Assembly: GCF_024362405.1 (NCBI RefSeq)
Contig: NZ_CP101454.1
Location: forward strand, 1,674,001 to 1,738,000
Origin: Halorarius litoreus
GTDB lineage: Archaea > Halobacteriota > Halobacteria > Halobacteriales > Haloarculaceae
DNA length: 64,000 bases
Reading direction: 5' to 3'
Of this stretch, positions 36,521-44,282 are shown piece after piece (position 1 is the stretch's first letter; each line of letters begins with the position of its first letter). The notes under the pieces were generated by a model that saw nothing but the letters and a program-made list of their open reading frames with translations, was not told where the DNA came from and did not search any database. Position numbers and translations under genes: made by a program.

Positions 36521-36863
36521 CGGTGACCTTCGTCGTTCTATCGTCGTACTGGACCATGAAGGTCGTCTGTGCGCGTGCCCGATGCCCCGACCGTCGAGTC
36601 GGCGTCGCCCTGGTGCTCGCGTGTCGGTCCCTCGGCCTGCCCGATAGATTACCGATACGATTCCGTACATGTGTCGTATCAACTAAAAATCATTTGTGGC
36701 GAGCTCTCGACGCGCTCTGGCCGGGGAGGAGAGCGCCGGTATCGAGATATGACTGCGATTTACCAGCACATTACAATCTATTCAAACCCATTATATTATC
36801 AACAAGACATGGGATAGATAGTAACAACTAAACGTCATCGACTAAATCGTGGCAGATGGTGTC
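36521..36863. other. Intergenic region with divergent promoters
   Basis: 343 nt between the dikinase-like gene and the symporter operon. The right half is AT-rich and contains TTATATTA (around 36791-36798), a candidate TATA box for the symporter operon, about 66-73 nt upstream of its ATG. No gene is visible. Confidence 0.45.
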
Positions 36864-37334
36864 ATGGCGGGTACTTCAAGAGCGAACCGGATAATACAGG
36901 CAGCTTTACTTGTGCTCCTGGTAATGCTCGGGGCCATGCTGCTTGGTGGAACCGTTGGACAGATAGCGTTCTCGTACGCAATCATCGCGTTCTTCGGGCT
37001 GTACTTCCTGCTGGGTGTGCAGTCGACGGCGGAGCACACCGAGTGGGCGCCCTTCCTGAAGGTCGCGGGCGGGCTCGTCGTCATCCTGGGTGTCGTGTTC
37101 GCGGCGCTCTGGTACTTCCACTTCCAGAACCCATCGTACACGAACCCCACCTACTGGCTGGGCTTCCCACGGGCGACGGCCATCGTCGTCTACGGGCTGT
37201 GGATGCCGCCGGCGCTGTTCATGATGCTGGCGTATCCGTACCTGTTCGACGGGTTCATCTGGAAGGACGAGCAGGCCGAGCGCTTCGAGGAGATGGACCG
37301 GAAGCCGAGTCCGGCTGCCACGGGTGATGACTGA
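36864..37334 (+). CDS. Small membrane partner of a sodium:solute symporter
   Basis: 156 residues from the ATG at 36864, preceded by GGTG as a short ribosome site (GTG at 36849 is the alternative). Four hydrophobic helices are visible, including AALLVLLVMLGAMLLGGTVG, IAFSYAIIAFFGLYFLLGVQ and ATAIVVYGLWMPPALFMMLA, with an acidic C-terminal tail. Its stop overlaps the ATG of the symporter by 1 nt (TGATG). Small subunits of this kind accompany sodium:solute symporters in many prokaryotes. Confidence 0.75.
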   Translation: MAGTSRANRIIQAALLVLLVMLGAMLLGGTVGQIAFSYAIIAFFGLYFLLGVQSTAEHTEWAPFLKVAGGLVVILGVVFAALWYFHFQNPSYTNPTYWLGFPRATAIVVYGLWMPPALFMMLAYPYLFDGFIWKDEQAERFEEMDRKPSPAATGDD

Positions 37335-38815
37335 TGGCGATCGACTACATCATCGTCGGCATCGTCGGCCTGTACTTACTCGGGATGCTCGCTGTCGGGC
37401 TCTGGGCGACCCGTGAAACCAAGAGCACGGCCGACTTCCTCATCGCCGGCAAGCGGTTCGGCATCTGGGCCGTGGCGTTCTCGGCGTTCGCGTCCATCAT
37501 GAGCGGGTTCGGGTTCATCGGCGGCCCCGGCCTATTCTACCAGGGCGGGTACGCGTTCCTCTGGATCGCCATCGTCGCACCGCTCGCGTTCCCCATCTCG
37601 TGGTTCGTCCTCGGGAAGAAGATGCGGCTGATGGCGGAAGTCAGGGAGATCCTGACGATTCCCGACGCGGCGTACGCCCGCTACAACAGTGACGCGGTGC
37701 GTGGGCTGACGGCCGTCTCGGTCCTGCTCGGCGTCATCTCGTACCTCGCCGTCCAGCTCAAGGCGATGGGGTTCGTGCTCTCGGAGATCATCGGCACGAG
37801 CCAGCTCGTCGCCCTGCTCATCGCGGTCGGCGTCATCGCCGTCTACACCGTCGGCGGTGGGATGATCGCCGGCGTCACCACCGACCTCATCCAGGGCGTC
37901 GTGATGGTCGTCGGCAGCATCGTCGTGTTCGCCATCACGCTCAACTACGGCGGCGGCATCGGCCAGATGAGCCGTGACATCGCCGTCAACGACCCCACGT
38001 TCGCCGGCGCGTTCGGGAGTTTCCCGGTGATGCTGGTGCTCTGCTGGTACTTCCTGTTCACCATCGGCAACTCCGGGCAGCCACACATGGCGCACAAGCT
38101 GTACATGATCCGTGACGTCAAGCTCCTGAAGTGGGGCGCGCCCATCGCGGGGCTGTCGTACTTCGCCTCCTCGCTGATGATGCTCGGCATCGGCATCAGC
38201 GTCCGCGCCGGTGTCGAGACCGGCGCGCTCGCGGAGCTGTCGAGCCCGGACGCGGCGGCGCCGTTCTTCCTGACGAACTTCACGCCCCCGCTCATCGCGG
38301 GCGTGGTGTTCGCCGCGGCGCTCGGCGCCATCATGAGTACGAGCGACGCGTTCATCAACATCGGTGCGGCCAACATGGCGCGTGACATCCCGGAGAGCCT
38401 CGGCTACGAGTTCAACTCCGACCGCCAGGAGCTGTGGGCCCACCGCATCGCTGCGGCGTCCATCATCGCCGGCTCGCTCCTGCTCGCGTTCTACGCGCAG
38501 ATTCTGGTCGGCCTGCTCGGCGTCGTCGGGTGGGCGCTGTTCGCGAGCGCCATCGTGCCGATTCTCGGTATCGGCCTGAACTGGAGCGGTGCCTCGAAGG
38601 AGGGCGCGGTCGCGGCGGTTGCAATCTCGCTCGTGCTGAACCTCGGGCTCGCCGCTGCCGGCGAGTTCGCCGGGTTCTCGCTGCCCAACAGCGTCGTCAT
38701 CGGCGCGTTCACGCTCGTCGTCTCGTCCATCACCCTCATCGTTGTGAGCTACGTGACGTCGTCGAGCGCGGGCACGGACATCGCCTCGGACATCCGTCGC
38801 GTCGTCACCAGCTGA
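37334..38815 (+). CDS. Sodium:solute symporter (SSS family)
   Basis: 493 residues, with about 13 membrane helices. SSS-type features: AVGLWATRETKSTADFLIAG near the N terminus, FASIMSGFGFIGGPGLFYQG, LPVG-like substitutions in the middle, and AALGAIMSTSDAFINIGAAN (about 329-348), which matches the conserved helix with the sodium-site Ser. Substrate cannot be assigned from sequence. It ends convergently with the HMG-CoA reductase/AtuA operon (11-nt overlap with its last gene), so it may import a substrate for that pathway. Confidence 0.88.
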   Translation: MAIDYIIVGIVGLYLLGMLAVGLWATRETKSTADFLIAGKRFGIWAVAFSAFASIMSGFGFIGGPGLFYQGGYAFLWIAIVAPLAFPISWFVLGKKMRLMAEVREILTIPDAAYARYNSDAVRGLTAVSVLLGVISYLAVQLKAMGFVLSEIIGTSQLVALLIAVGVIAVYTVGGGMIAGVTTDLIQGVVMVVGSIVVFAITLNYGGGIGQMSRDIAVNDPTFAGAFGSFPVMLVLCWYFLFTIGNSGQPHMAHKLYMIRDVKLLKWGAPIAGLSYFASSLMMLGIGISVRAGVETGALAELSSPDAAAPFFLTNFTPPLIAGVVFAAALGAIMSTSDAFINIGAANMARDIPESLGYEFNSDRQELWAHRIAAASIIAGSLLLAFYAQILVGLLGVVGWALFASAIVPILGIGLNWSGASKEGAVAAVAISLVLNLGLAAAGEFAGFSLPNSVVIGAFTLVVSSITLIVVSYVTSSSAGTDIASDIRRVVTS

Positions 38816-39269
38816 ACGGCGCCGACGTCTCCGAGATTTCTATCGCGTCGTCGTACTGGGTCGACAGCGCCGCAGCCAGTGCGTCAGTCTCCGCTGTCCG
38901 CGAGGGATGATAGAAGTCGTACGTCTGCTCGTCCGTGACGAGCCGGAGGCGTGGCTTGAACAGGAACGAGCCGCGCCGAAGCTCGATACGGTCGATGCTG
39001 GCCGTTTCGATCGCGAAGCTCCGCTCGTTGTCGAGCAACTCCGAACTCGGGGCGTCGACGTACTCCTCACCGAGCTCGGTGGCTTCAGTTCCTCGTCCAT
39101 CACGCCGCAGGAGAATCGACTTGAACGACTCGTCGGCGTAGACGGCGTAGACGGTGTCCGGCTCGAAGAACAGTTCGTAGTGTTCGAAGGTGCTGGGACG
39201 GATTCGGTACCACTTGCTCGCCCACACGCGGTCGCGGTCCGGGGCCGTCGTCGGCGGGCTGTCGGTCAT
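38805..39269 (-). CDS. Hypothetical protein, last gene of the HMGR-AtuA operon
   Basis: 154 residues, a soluble beta-rich protein. Segments such as WYRIRPSTFEHYELFFEPD and SFAIETASIDRIELRRGSFL suggest a PH-like or small barrel fold, but no family was recognised. The ATG overlaps the stop of the upstream AtuA-partner gene by 4 nt, so it is translated with the operon. Its 3' end overlaps the convergent symporter gene by 11 nt. Confidence 0.6.
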   Translation of the reverse strand: MTDSPPTTAPDRDRVWASKWYRIRPSTFEHYELFFEPDTVYAVYADESFKSILLRRDGRGTEATELGEEYVDAPSSELLDNERSFAIETASIDRIELRRGSFLFKPRLRLVTDEQTYDFYHPSRTAETDALAAALSTQYDDAIEISETSAPFSW

Positions 39270-39625
39270 GGCTGGTCGGGCTCCGTCTCGGTCGGTCCCA
39301 CCGGGGGCAGTTCACACTCCAGCAGCAGTGCCGCGTACGTCTTTCCCTGGGTGTCGTACCGGAGACTCACCTGTCCGCCACCGTCGAGGGCGTCCGTGCC
39401 GACGAAGTTGAACGCCTGGACGTTCTCCAGCCGATACCGCTCGACCTCGCCGTGAACGATACCGTCGAAGTAGTCGGCGACGCGGTCGGCCGTGAGCTGT
39501 TCGTCGAGCCGCTCGTAGGCGTCGGGGCTCTTGCTGATGACACCGATGTTGACGCGGTCGCCCTTGTCGCCCGAACGCGCGTGCGCCAGCTCGCCGATTT
39601 TGACGGGTTGCGTCCAGTCACTCAT
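39266..39625 (-). CDS. AtuA-associated small protein
   Basis: 119 residues. The N terminus VKIGELAHARSGDKGDRVNI is the hallmark of the small domain found at the C terminus of some AtuA proteins or as a separate gene beside atuA. It overlaps the 3' end of the atuA-like gene by 8 nt, so the two probably form one enzyme. In Pseudomonas the atu cluster is needed for growth on acyclic terpenes; the exact reaction of this pair is not established. Confidence 0.82.
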   Translation of the reverse strand: MSDWTQPVKIGELAHARSGDKGDRVNIGVISKSPDAYERLDEQLTADRVADYFDGIVHGEVERYRLENVQAFNFVGTDALDGGGQVSLRYDTQGKTYAALLLECELPPVGPTETEPDQP

Positions 39626-40967
39626 GGACCTGCACCTCCGGGGTGACGAACTCGCGTGGAACGAGCGTCGGGAACGTGTCCACGATGGGCTGTGGGCGTG
39701 GACGCCCCCCGTCGGTGAGCCCCGTGACGCTCGGCGGCCCGGCCATCGACAGCGGCGCGAACTCCATCCCCAGCCGGCGAAGCGACTCCTCGTCGGACCC
39801 GCGGGCCGCGAACCGCAGAAGGATCTCGTTGTACTCGTCGCGAACCGGTGCCGCCGGCCCGTGTGTCGCGTCGTGCCCGACGAACTCCGCGTTGGTCGCC
39901 TCGATGTCCAGTCCGAGGGCCTCGATACGTCGCTCGAGGATGTCGGCCGCTCTGCGCGCCTTCTCGAGGGCGTTCGGCCGCGAGTACAGCAGCTTCCCGT
40001 TGAGCTTGTAGCCGTTCTGGTGGTGGACTGTGCTCTTGTACTGCGCTGGCGGCTCGCGCCCGGTGGCGCCGGTGAGCCGAACCGCGTCGGACTCGACCTG
40101 TGTCAGCGTCGGGCTCGTGAAGTCCGCCTGCACGTCGGGCGTCTTGTACGCCGTCGGGTCGCCGATCTCGTAGAGCAGCTGCTCTTTCACCGTCTCCGTC
40201 GAGACACGCCCACCCGTCTCCGGCGGCTTTGTGACGGTGACGTCGCCCGTCTCGGTGATTTCAGCGATGGGATAGCCGAGGTTCTCGAAGTCGATCTCGC
40301 GCCAGTCGCCGTGGAAGTTCCCGCCGGTCACCTGCGTCCCACACTCGATGAGGTGGCCGGCGACGATGCCGGCCGCGAGCCGGTCGTAGTCCGAGCGCCC
40401 CCAGCCGTACTCGTGGAGGAGCGGGCCGAGCGTGAGCGCCGGGTCGGCGATGCGCCCGGTGACGACGATGTCCGCCCCCGTGTCGAGCGCCTCGGCGACC
40501 GGGAACGCCCCGAGATAGGCGACTGCGGTGACGACGTCGTCCGCGACCGTCTCGAGGGGCTCGCCGCTGTCGATGTTCCGGAGGTCGCCCGCCGCATCGA
40601 TGGCCGCGAGCTCGTCGGTGATGTTGTCGCCACGCACCGTCGCGACGGTCACGTCCAGCCCTTGCTCGTCGGCGAGCGCTCGAATCTCGTCCGCACAGCC
40701 CGCCGGGTTGATGCCGCCGGCGTTCGTCACCACCGTCACGTCCCGTTCGAGGAGCGTCTCGAGGTGCGGCTCGACGACGAACCGGGTGAAGTCGGCGGCG
40801 TACCCCCGGTCGGGATTCGACTCCTGCATCCGGGCGAGGATGCCCATCGTCACTTCGGCGAGATACTCGAACTGGAGATAGTCGAACTCGCCCGCCTCAA
40901 GCAACCGAGCAGTCGCGTCCGGATAGTCGCCCCAGAAGCCAGCCCCGTTGGCGATGCGGACGCTCAT
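39618..40967 (-). CDS. AtuA-family protein (DUF1446)
   Basis: 449 residues from the ATG at 40967; upstream Arg-rich extension to 41489 is rejected because it overlaps the reductase gene. Recognisable AtuA features: IANGAGFWGDYPDATARLLE at the N terminus, LQFEYLAEVTMGILARMQES, VVTNAGGINPAGCADEIRAL and ADIVVTGRIADPALTLGPLL. AtuA proteins occur in catabolic operons for terpenes and branched acyl-CoAs. The ATG overlaps the stop of the HMG-CoA reductase gene by 4 nt. Together with its small partner it may act on HMG-CoA or a related acyl-CoA here (inference). Confidence 0.85.
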   Translation of the reverse strand: MSVRIANGAGFWGDYPDATARLLEAGEFDYLQFEYLAEVTMGILARMQESNPDRGYAADFTRFVVEPHLETLLERDVTVVTNAGGINPAGCADEIRALADEQGLDVTVATVRGDNITDELAAIDAAGDLRNIDSGEPLETVADDVVTAVAYLGAFPVAEALDTGADIVVTGRIADPALTLGPLLHEYGWGRSDYDRLAAGIVAGHLIECGTQVTGGNFHGDWREIDFENLGYPIAEITETGDVTVTKPPETGGRVSTETVKEQLLYEIGDPTAYKTPDVQADFTSPTLTQVESDAVRLTGATGREPPAQYKSTVHHQNGYKLNGKLLYSRPNALEKARRAADILERRIEALGLDIEATNAEFVGHDATHGPAAPVRDEYNEILLRFAARGSDEESLRRLGMEFAPLSMAGPPSVTGLTDGGRPRPQPIVDTFPTLVPREFVTPEVQVHE

Positions 40968-42235
40968 CGCAGTTCGGCTGCCAACTCCTCCGCGCGGTCC
41001 TGCCTGATCTCGTCTTCCGCGACCATCCGGGCGGCGACCTCGTCGACGAGATCCTGTGGGACGTCCGCCTGAATGGCGATGTTCTTCGCGTGGAGACTCA
41101 TGTGCCCGGCCTGGATGCCTTCGGAGACGAGCGCCCGGAGCCCGGCGTAGTTCTGTGCCAGCCCGACCGCGGCCATCACCCCGGCGAGTTCGTCCGCCGA
41201 GTCGACGTCGAGGAGTTCCATCGACGCCTGGGCTGTCGGGTGGAGGCTCGTCGCGCCGCCGATGGTCCCGACCTGCATCGGAATCTCGATACTGCAGGCG
41301 AGATAGCCGTCGTCGTCGACCTCGTAGTTCGTCAGGGGGCCGTAGCCGCCCTGTGCCGCGTACGCGTGGGCGCCGGCTTCGATGGCTCGCCAGTCGTTGA
41401 ACGTCGCCGTAGCGACCGCGTCGATGCCGTTCATGATGCCTTTGTTGTGCGTCGCTGCACGGTACGGGTCGCCGGCCGCGAACGCCCACGCGTCGACGAT
41501 GCGGTCCCTGACCTCCGGACCCGAGAGGTCGGTGTCCTCCGACGCCAGCACGTCGGGGTCGAGGCGACAGCGAGCCCGTGCCAGTCGCCGGTCTGCGAGA
41601 TTCGAGAGGATGCGGAGCGAGACCTCGCCGCCCGTGATGTCCTCGATTTCGGGGGCGAGCGCTTCGGCCATCGTGTTCACCGCGTTGCCGCCCATCGCGT
41701 CGCGCACGTCGACGACCAGCTGGGTGACGACCATCTGTCCCTGCGGCGTGTCGATGACGCGGACCTCGATGTCCTGGCAGCCGCCACCGTGCTCGACGAG
41801 TACCGGGTCCTGCTCGTTCGCCAGATCGACGAGGCCGTCTTTCGCGTTGAGGATTCGGACCTTGGCCGCGTGGGGGTCCGCGACGTCGACGGCCTGAATC
41901 TGCGAGAGCATGATTGGCCCCGAGACGCTGGTTTCGAAGCCTCCGGTCTCCCGGGCCATCAGAGCGCCGTAGGAGGCCGCGGCGACGACGCTCGTCTCCT
42001 CGATGGCCATCGGGACCAGCGTGTCCTCGCCGTCGACGACGAAGTTCGTCGCGACGCTCAGCGGGTACTCGATCGTCCCAACGACGTTCTCGCTGACGTT
42101 GTCGGCGTCACCGAGCGTCAGCCCAACGTCCTCGAGTGCGGCGCTCGACTCGGCCGAGAGGCCGGACCGCTCGACGACCGCGTCGAGACGTTCCTCCGGG
42201 GCCAGCTTGTAGAAGTCATTGATACGTGAGCTCAT
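40964..42235 (-). CDS. Class II (degradative) HMG-CoA reductase
   Basis: 423 residues from the ATG at 42235 (a TTG at 42265 is unlikely). Class II residues are in place: IEETSVVAAAS (Glu near 80), THNKGIMNGI with K265, ATFNDWRAIEAG with D281, and GHMSLHAKN with the catalytic His region at 378-382; the K-to-D spacing of 16 equals that of the Pseudomonas mevalonii enzyme. Class II enzymes usually oxidise mevalonate to HMG-CoA with NAD. Haloarchaea normally make mevalonate with a class I enzyme, so this copy, first in an operon with AtuA genes, is probably catabolic. Upstream spacer to the HD gene is about 250 nt. Confidence 0.9.
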   Translation of the reverse strand: MSSRINDFYKLAPEERLDAVVERSGLSAESSAALEDVGLTLGDADNVSENVVGTIEYPLSVATNFVVDGEDTLVPMAIEETSVVAAASYGALMARETGGFETSVSGPIMLSQIQAVDVADPHAAKVRILNAKDGLVDLANEQDPVLVEHGGGCQDIEVRVIDTPQGQMVVTQLVVDVRDAMGGNAVNTMAEALAPEIEDITGGEVSLRILSNLADRRLARARCRLDPDVLASEDTDLSGPEVRDRIVDAWAFAAGDPYRAATHNKGIMNGIDAVATATFNDWRAIEAGAHAYAAQGGYGPLTNYEVDDDGYLACSIEIPMQVGTIGGATSLHPTAQASMELLDVDSADELAGVMAAVGLAQNYAGLRALVSEGIQAGHMSLHAKNIAIQADVPQDLVDEVAARMVAEDEIRQDRAEELAAELR

Positions 42236-42483
42236 AGCATGAGGGGCGACTGGATGCTGTAGCAAAAAGCTGTTGACCTGTCAATAGAGGCTCTCTTTTG
42301 TTATCGCTTCAACAGGTGCCGGTGTGCAGTTCCGAACGCACAGGCGCAGCGCGGCGGCAATAGGGTGGCCTCCGGAGCGTGGGCAGACAGCGCCGGAGTT
42401 CGAGGCATCGGGCTCAGCTCAGGTGTCGGCCGACCGTTCCAGTGCAACTATGTCATCTGGTTGTGAGGTTGTTCTCCAGTCCA

Positions 42484-43149
42484 ATGTCACCGGAACTCGG
42501 TCCCCTCGCCCGAGACCTGTCCGTCCCGTACTACGAGGATGCCCTCCCGGCCCACGACCTGTACCACGCAAAGCGCGTCCACGACCTCTCGATTCGGCTA
42601 GCCGGCGAGTGCGAGGAGCCTGTCGACAGAGACGTGCTGGCCGCAGCAGCGTGGCTACACGACATCGGCCGCCCACGAGAACGGGTCGGGACGGTCGAGC
42701 AGCACGGTGCGTGGGCCGCCACGGAAGCGGCTGAATTGCTCGCGGGCGACGACGTAGCATCCGAACACATCGAGGCCATTCAACATTGCCTCCGCTCACA
42801 TAGCATCCGGGCTAGTTCTCCGACGCCGGAGACCATCGAAGCGAAACTGCTCTTCGACGCCGACAAACTGGACGCCGCTGGGGCGCGCGGGCTCCTTCGG
42901 CTGGCCTGTATCGTCGGGGAGCGGTCGGGGCGGACCGGCGAGCGCTACGCCGTCATCGACGACGCGACGACGTTCGACGCGGACGCTACGGCGTCTCCAG
43001 ATATCTCGTTGCTTCGGGAGTGGACGCGCGAGCGACTCGATGCGCTGTACACAGCCCCCGGTCGCCGCCTCGGCACGGTTCGATGGCGGTTCGTTGAGAC
43101 GTTCTTGGCGCGGTTCGACGAGGAGATCGGTGTCGATGGGACGAAGTGA
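42484..43149 (+). CDS. HD-domain phosphohydrolase
   Basis: 221 residues from the ATG at 42484; earlier in-frame starts translate to basic low-complexity sequence. The metal-binding set is visible: HDLYHAKRVHDLSIRLAGE (first His), AAAWLHDIGRPRE (HD), QHGAWAATEAAE, then HIEAIQHCLRSHS and LLFDADKLDAAGARGL. HD proteins of this form hydrolyse phosphate esters of nucleotides; the substrate is unknown. It is divergent from the HMG-CoA reductase gene. Confidence 0.85.
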   Translation: MSPELGPLARDLSVPYYEDALPAHDLYHAKRVHDLSIRLAGECEEPVDRDVLAAAAWLHDIGRPRERVGTVEQHGAWAATEAAELLAGDDVASEHIEAIQHCLRSHSIRASSPTPETIEAKLLFDADKLDAAGARGLLRLACIVGERSGRTGERYAVIDDATTFDADATASPDISLLREWTRERLDALYTAPGRRLGTVRWRFVETFLARFDEEIGVDGTK

Positions 43150-43261
43150 CGCCACGAGTGGCGGTCGTGTGACCACCATCACGACATCCGGTCTGCTGGA
43201 ACGTCGCGGTGCGGTAGCGGAACGTCCAAAGATAAAGTAGCCGTCCCGCCGACGACCCGGT

Positions 43262-43744
43262 ATGAGCGACGAGGACATCGACGATGTCGACCGTGCCATC
43301 CTGTACGCGCTGCAGGAGGACGCCCGAAACATGTCGTCAGGTGACATCGCCGAGCGAACCGGCACCTCCGACAGCACCGTCCGGAAGCGCATCCAGCGGC
43401 TGGAGTCGGCCGGCATCATCAAAGGCTACAGCGCCGACGTGGACTACCAGCAGTCGGGGTATCCCCTCCGGATGTTGCTCTACTGTACGGCGCCGATTCC
43501 CGAGCGCGGCGAACTCATCTCCGCCATCCTGGCCATCGACGGCGTCGTCGCGGTCCAGGAGCTGGTCACCGGCGAACGGAACTTGCTCGTGACTGCCGTC
43601 GGCGAGTCCGACGGCGACATCACGCCGGTCGCACAGGAACTCCTCGACCTGGGGCTCACTGTCGCCGACGAAGTGCTCGTTCGGAGCCACGAGACGACGC
43701 CGTTCAGCAAGTTCGACACCGAGTCACGCGCGGACGACGCCTGA
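43262..43744 (+). CDS. Lrp/AsnC-family transcription regulator
   Basis: 160 residues. An N-terminal helix-turn-helix (about 8-55: DRAILYALQEDARNMSSGDI, SDSTVRKRIQRLESAGIIKG) is followed by a RAM-type effector domain (about 68-140). This is the standard Lrp size. Targets are unknown; nearby candidates are the HMGR-AtuA operon on one side and the dabB-dabA operon on the other. Confidence 0.88.
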   Translation: MSDEDIDDVDRAILYALQEDARNMSSGDIAERTGTSDSTVRKRIQRLESAGIIKGYSADVDYQQSGYPLRMLLYCTAPIPERGELISAILAIDGVVAVQELVTGERNLLVTAVGESDGDITPVAQELLDLGLTVADEVLVRSHETTPFSKFDTESRADDA

Positions 43745-44178
43745 CTCACTGCGTGACTTTGGTCCAGTCTACCCGCGTGGCTGTGACCCAGTCCACCGTC
43801 GCTTCCCCTCGACAGCTGCTCGCGCGCTGGGTGCAATCGGCGGCGTGCGGTGCTCGCGGTTCGGGTGCGAGTCCGCGCTCGACTGTGTCGTCCGTCACGG
43901 GGCCGCATCGCTGAGGCCGGCAATACTTTCCCAAACTGTTCGGATATCTATCGATAGAGAACGAATCGGTATTCTTTTAGTGAGTTGCCGATACCTCCCG
44001 GTGAAGGCGGCGAGACAGCACTCGCAGGATTCGGGCACGATTCCCAGACGGCACGTCGGTTCGAGGCCCCAGTCCCTCTGTCCGTGCCGCCAGATCCCCG
44101 GTTGGCGCTGACCCGCTCTCCAAAACCATAACGTTCTATAGTCGCAATAATTACGAACAGTTTGTTCATATGGATAGG
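43745..44178. other. 434-nt spacer before the dabBA promoter
   Basis: No gene, RNA or strong repeat is visible. The sequence turns AT-rich after about 44130, leading into the dabBA promoter. Confidence 0.4.
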
Positions 44179-44185
44179 TTTAATA
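44179..44185 (+). promoter_or_regulatory. TATA box of the dab operon
   Basis: TTTAATA lies 25 nt upstream of an ATG at 44211. Transcription would therefore start at or near 44211, about 70 nt before the dabB ATG. Confidence 0.5.
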
Positions 44186-44210
44186 CCTGTTCTGTTCGTA
44201 AACGGTGGTA

Positions 44211-44282
44211 ATGGAGACCGACCAGGGCATCGGGGCCGTCGCGACATGCCGTGTGGCCTCACGGTCGGTGATGAGCAACTAA
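44211..44282 (+). CDS. Possible 23-codon leader reading frame before dabB
   Basis: An ATG at 44211, at the expected leaderless start, opens a 23-codon frame (METDQGIGAVATCRVASRSV and three more residues). Its TAA overlaps the dabB ATG as TAATG (44280-44284). This arrangement allows reinitiation or coupling, so the frame may be a leader peptide or simply a ramp to dabB. No homologue is known to me. Confidence 0.35.
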   Translation: METDQGIGAVATCRVASRSVMSN

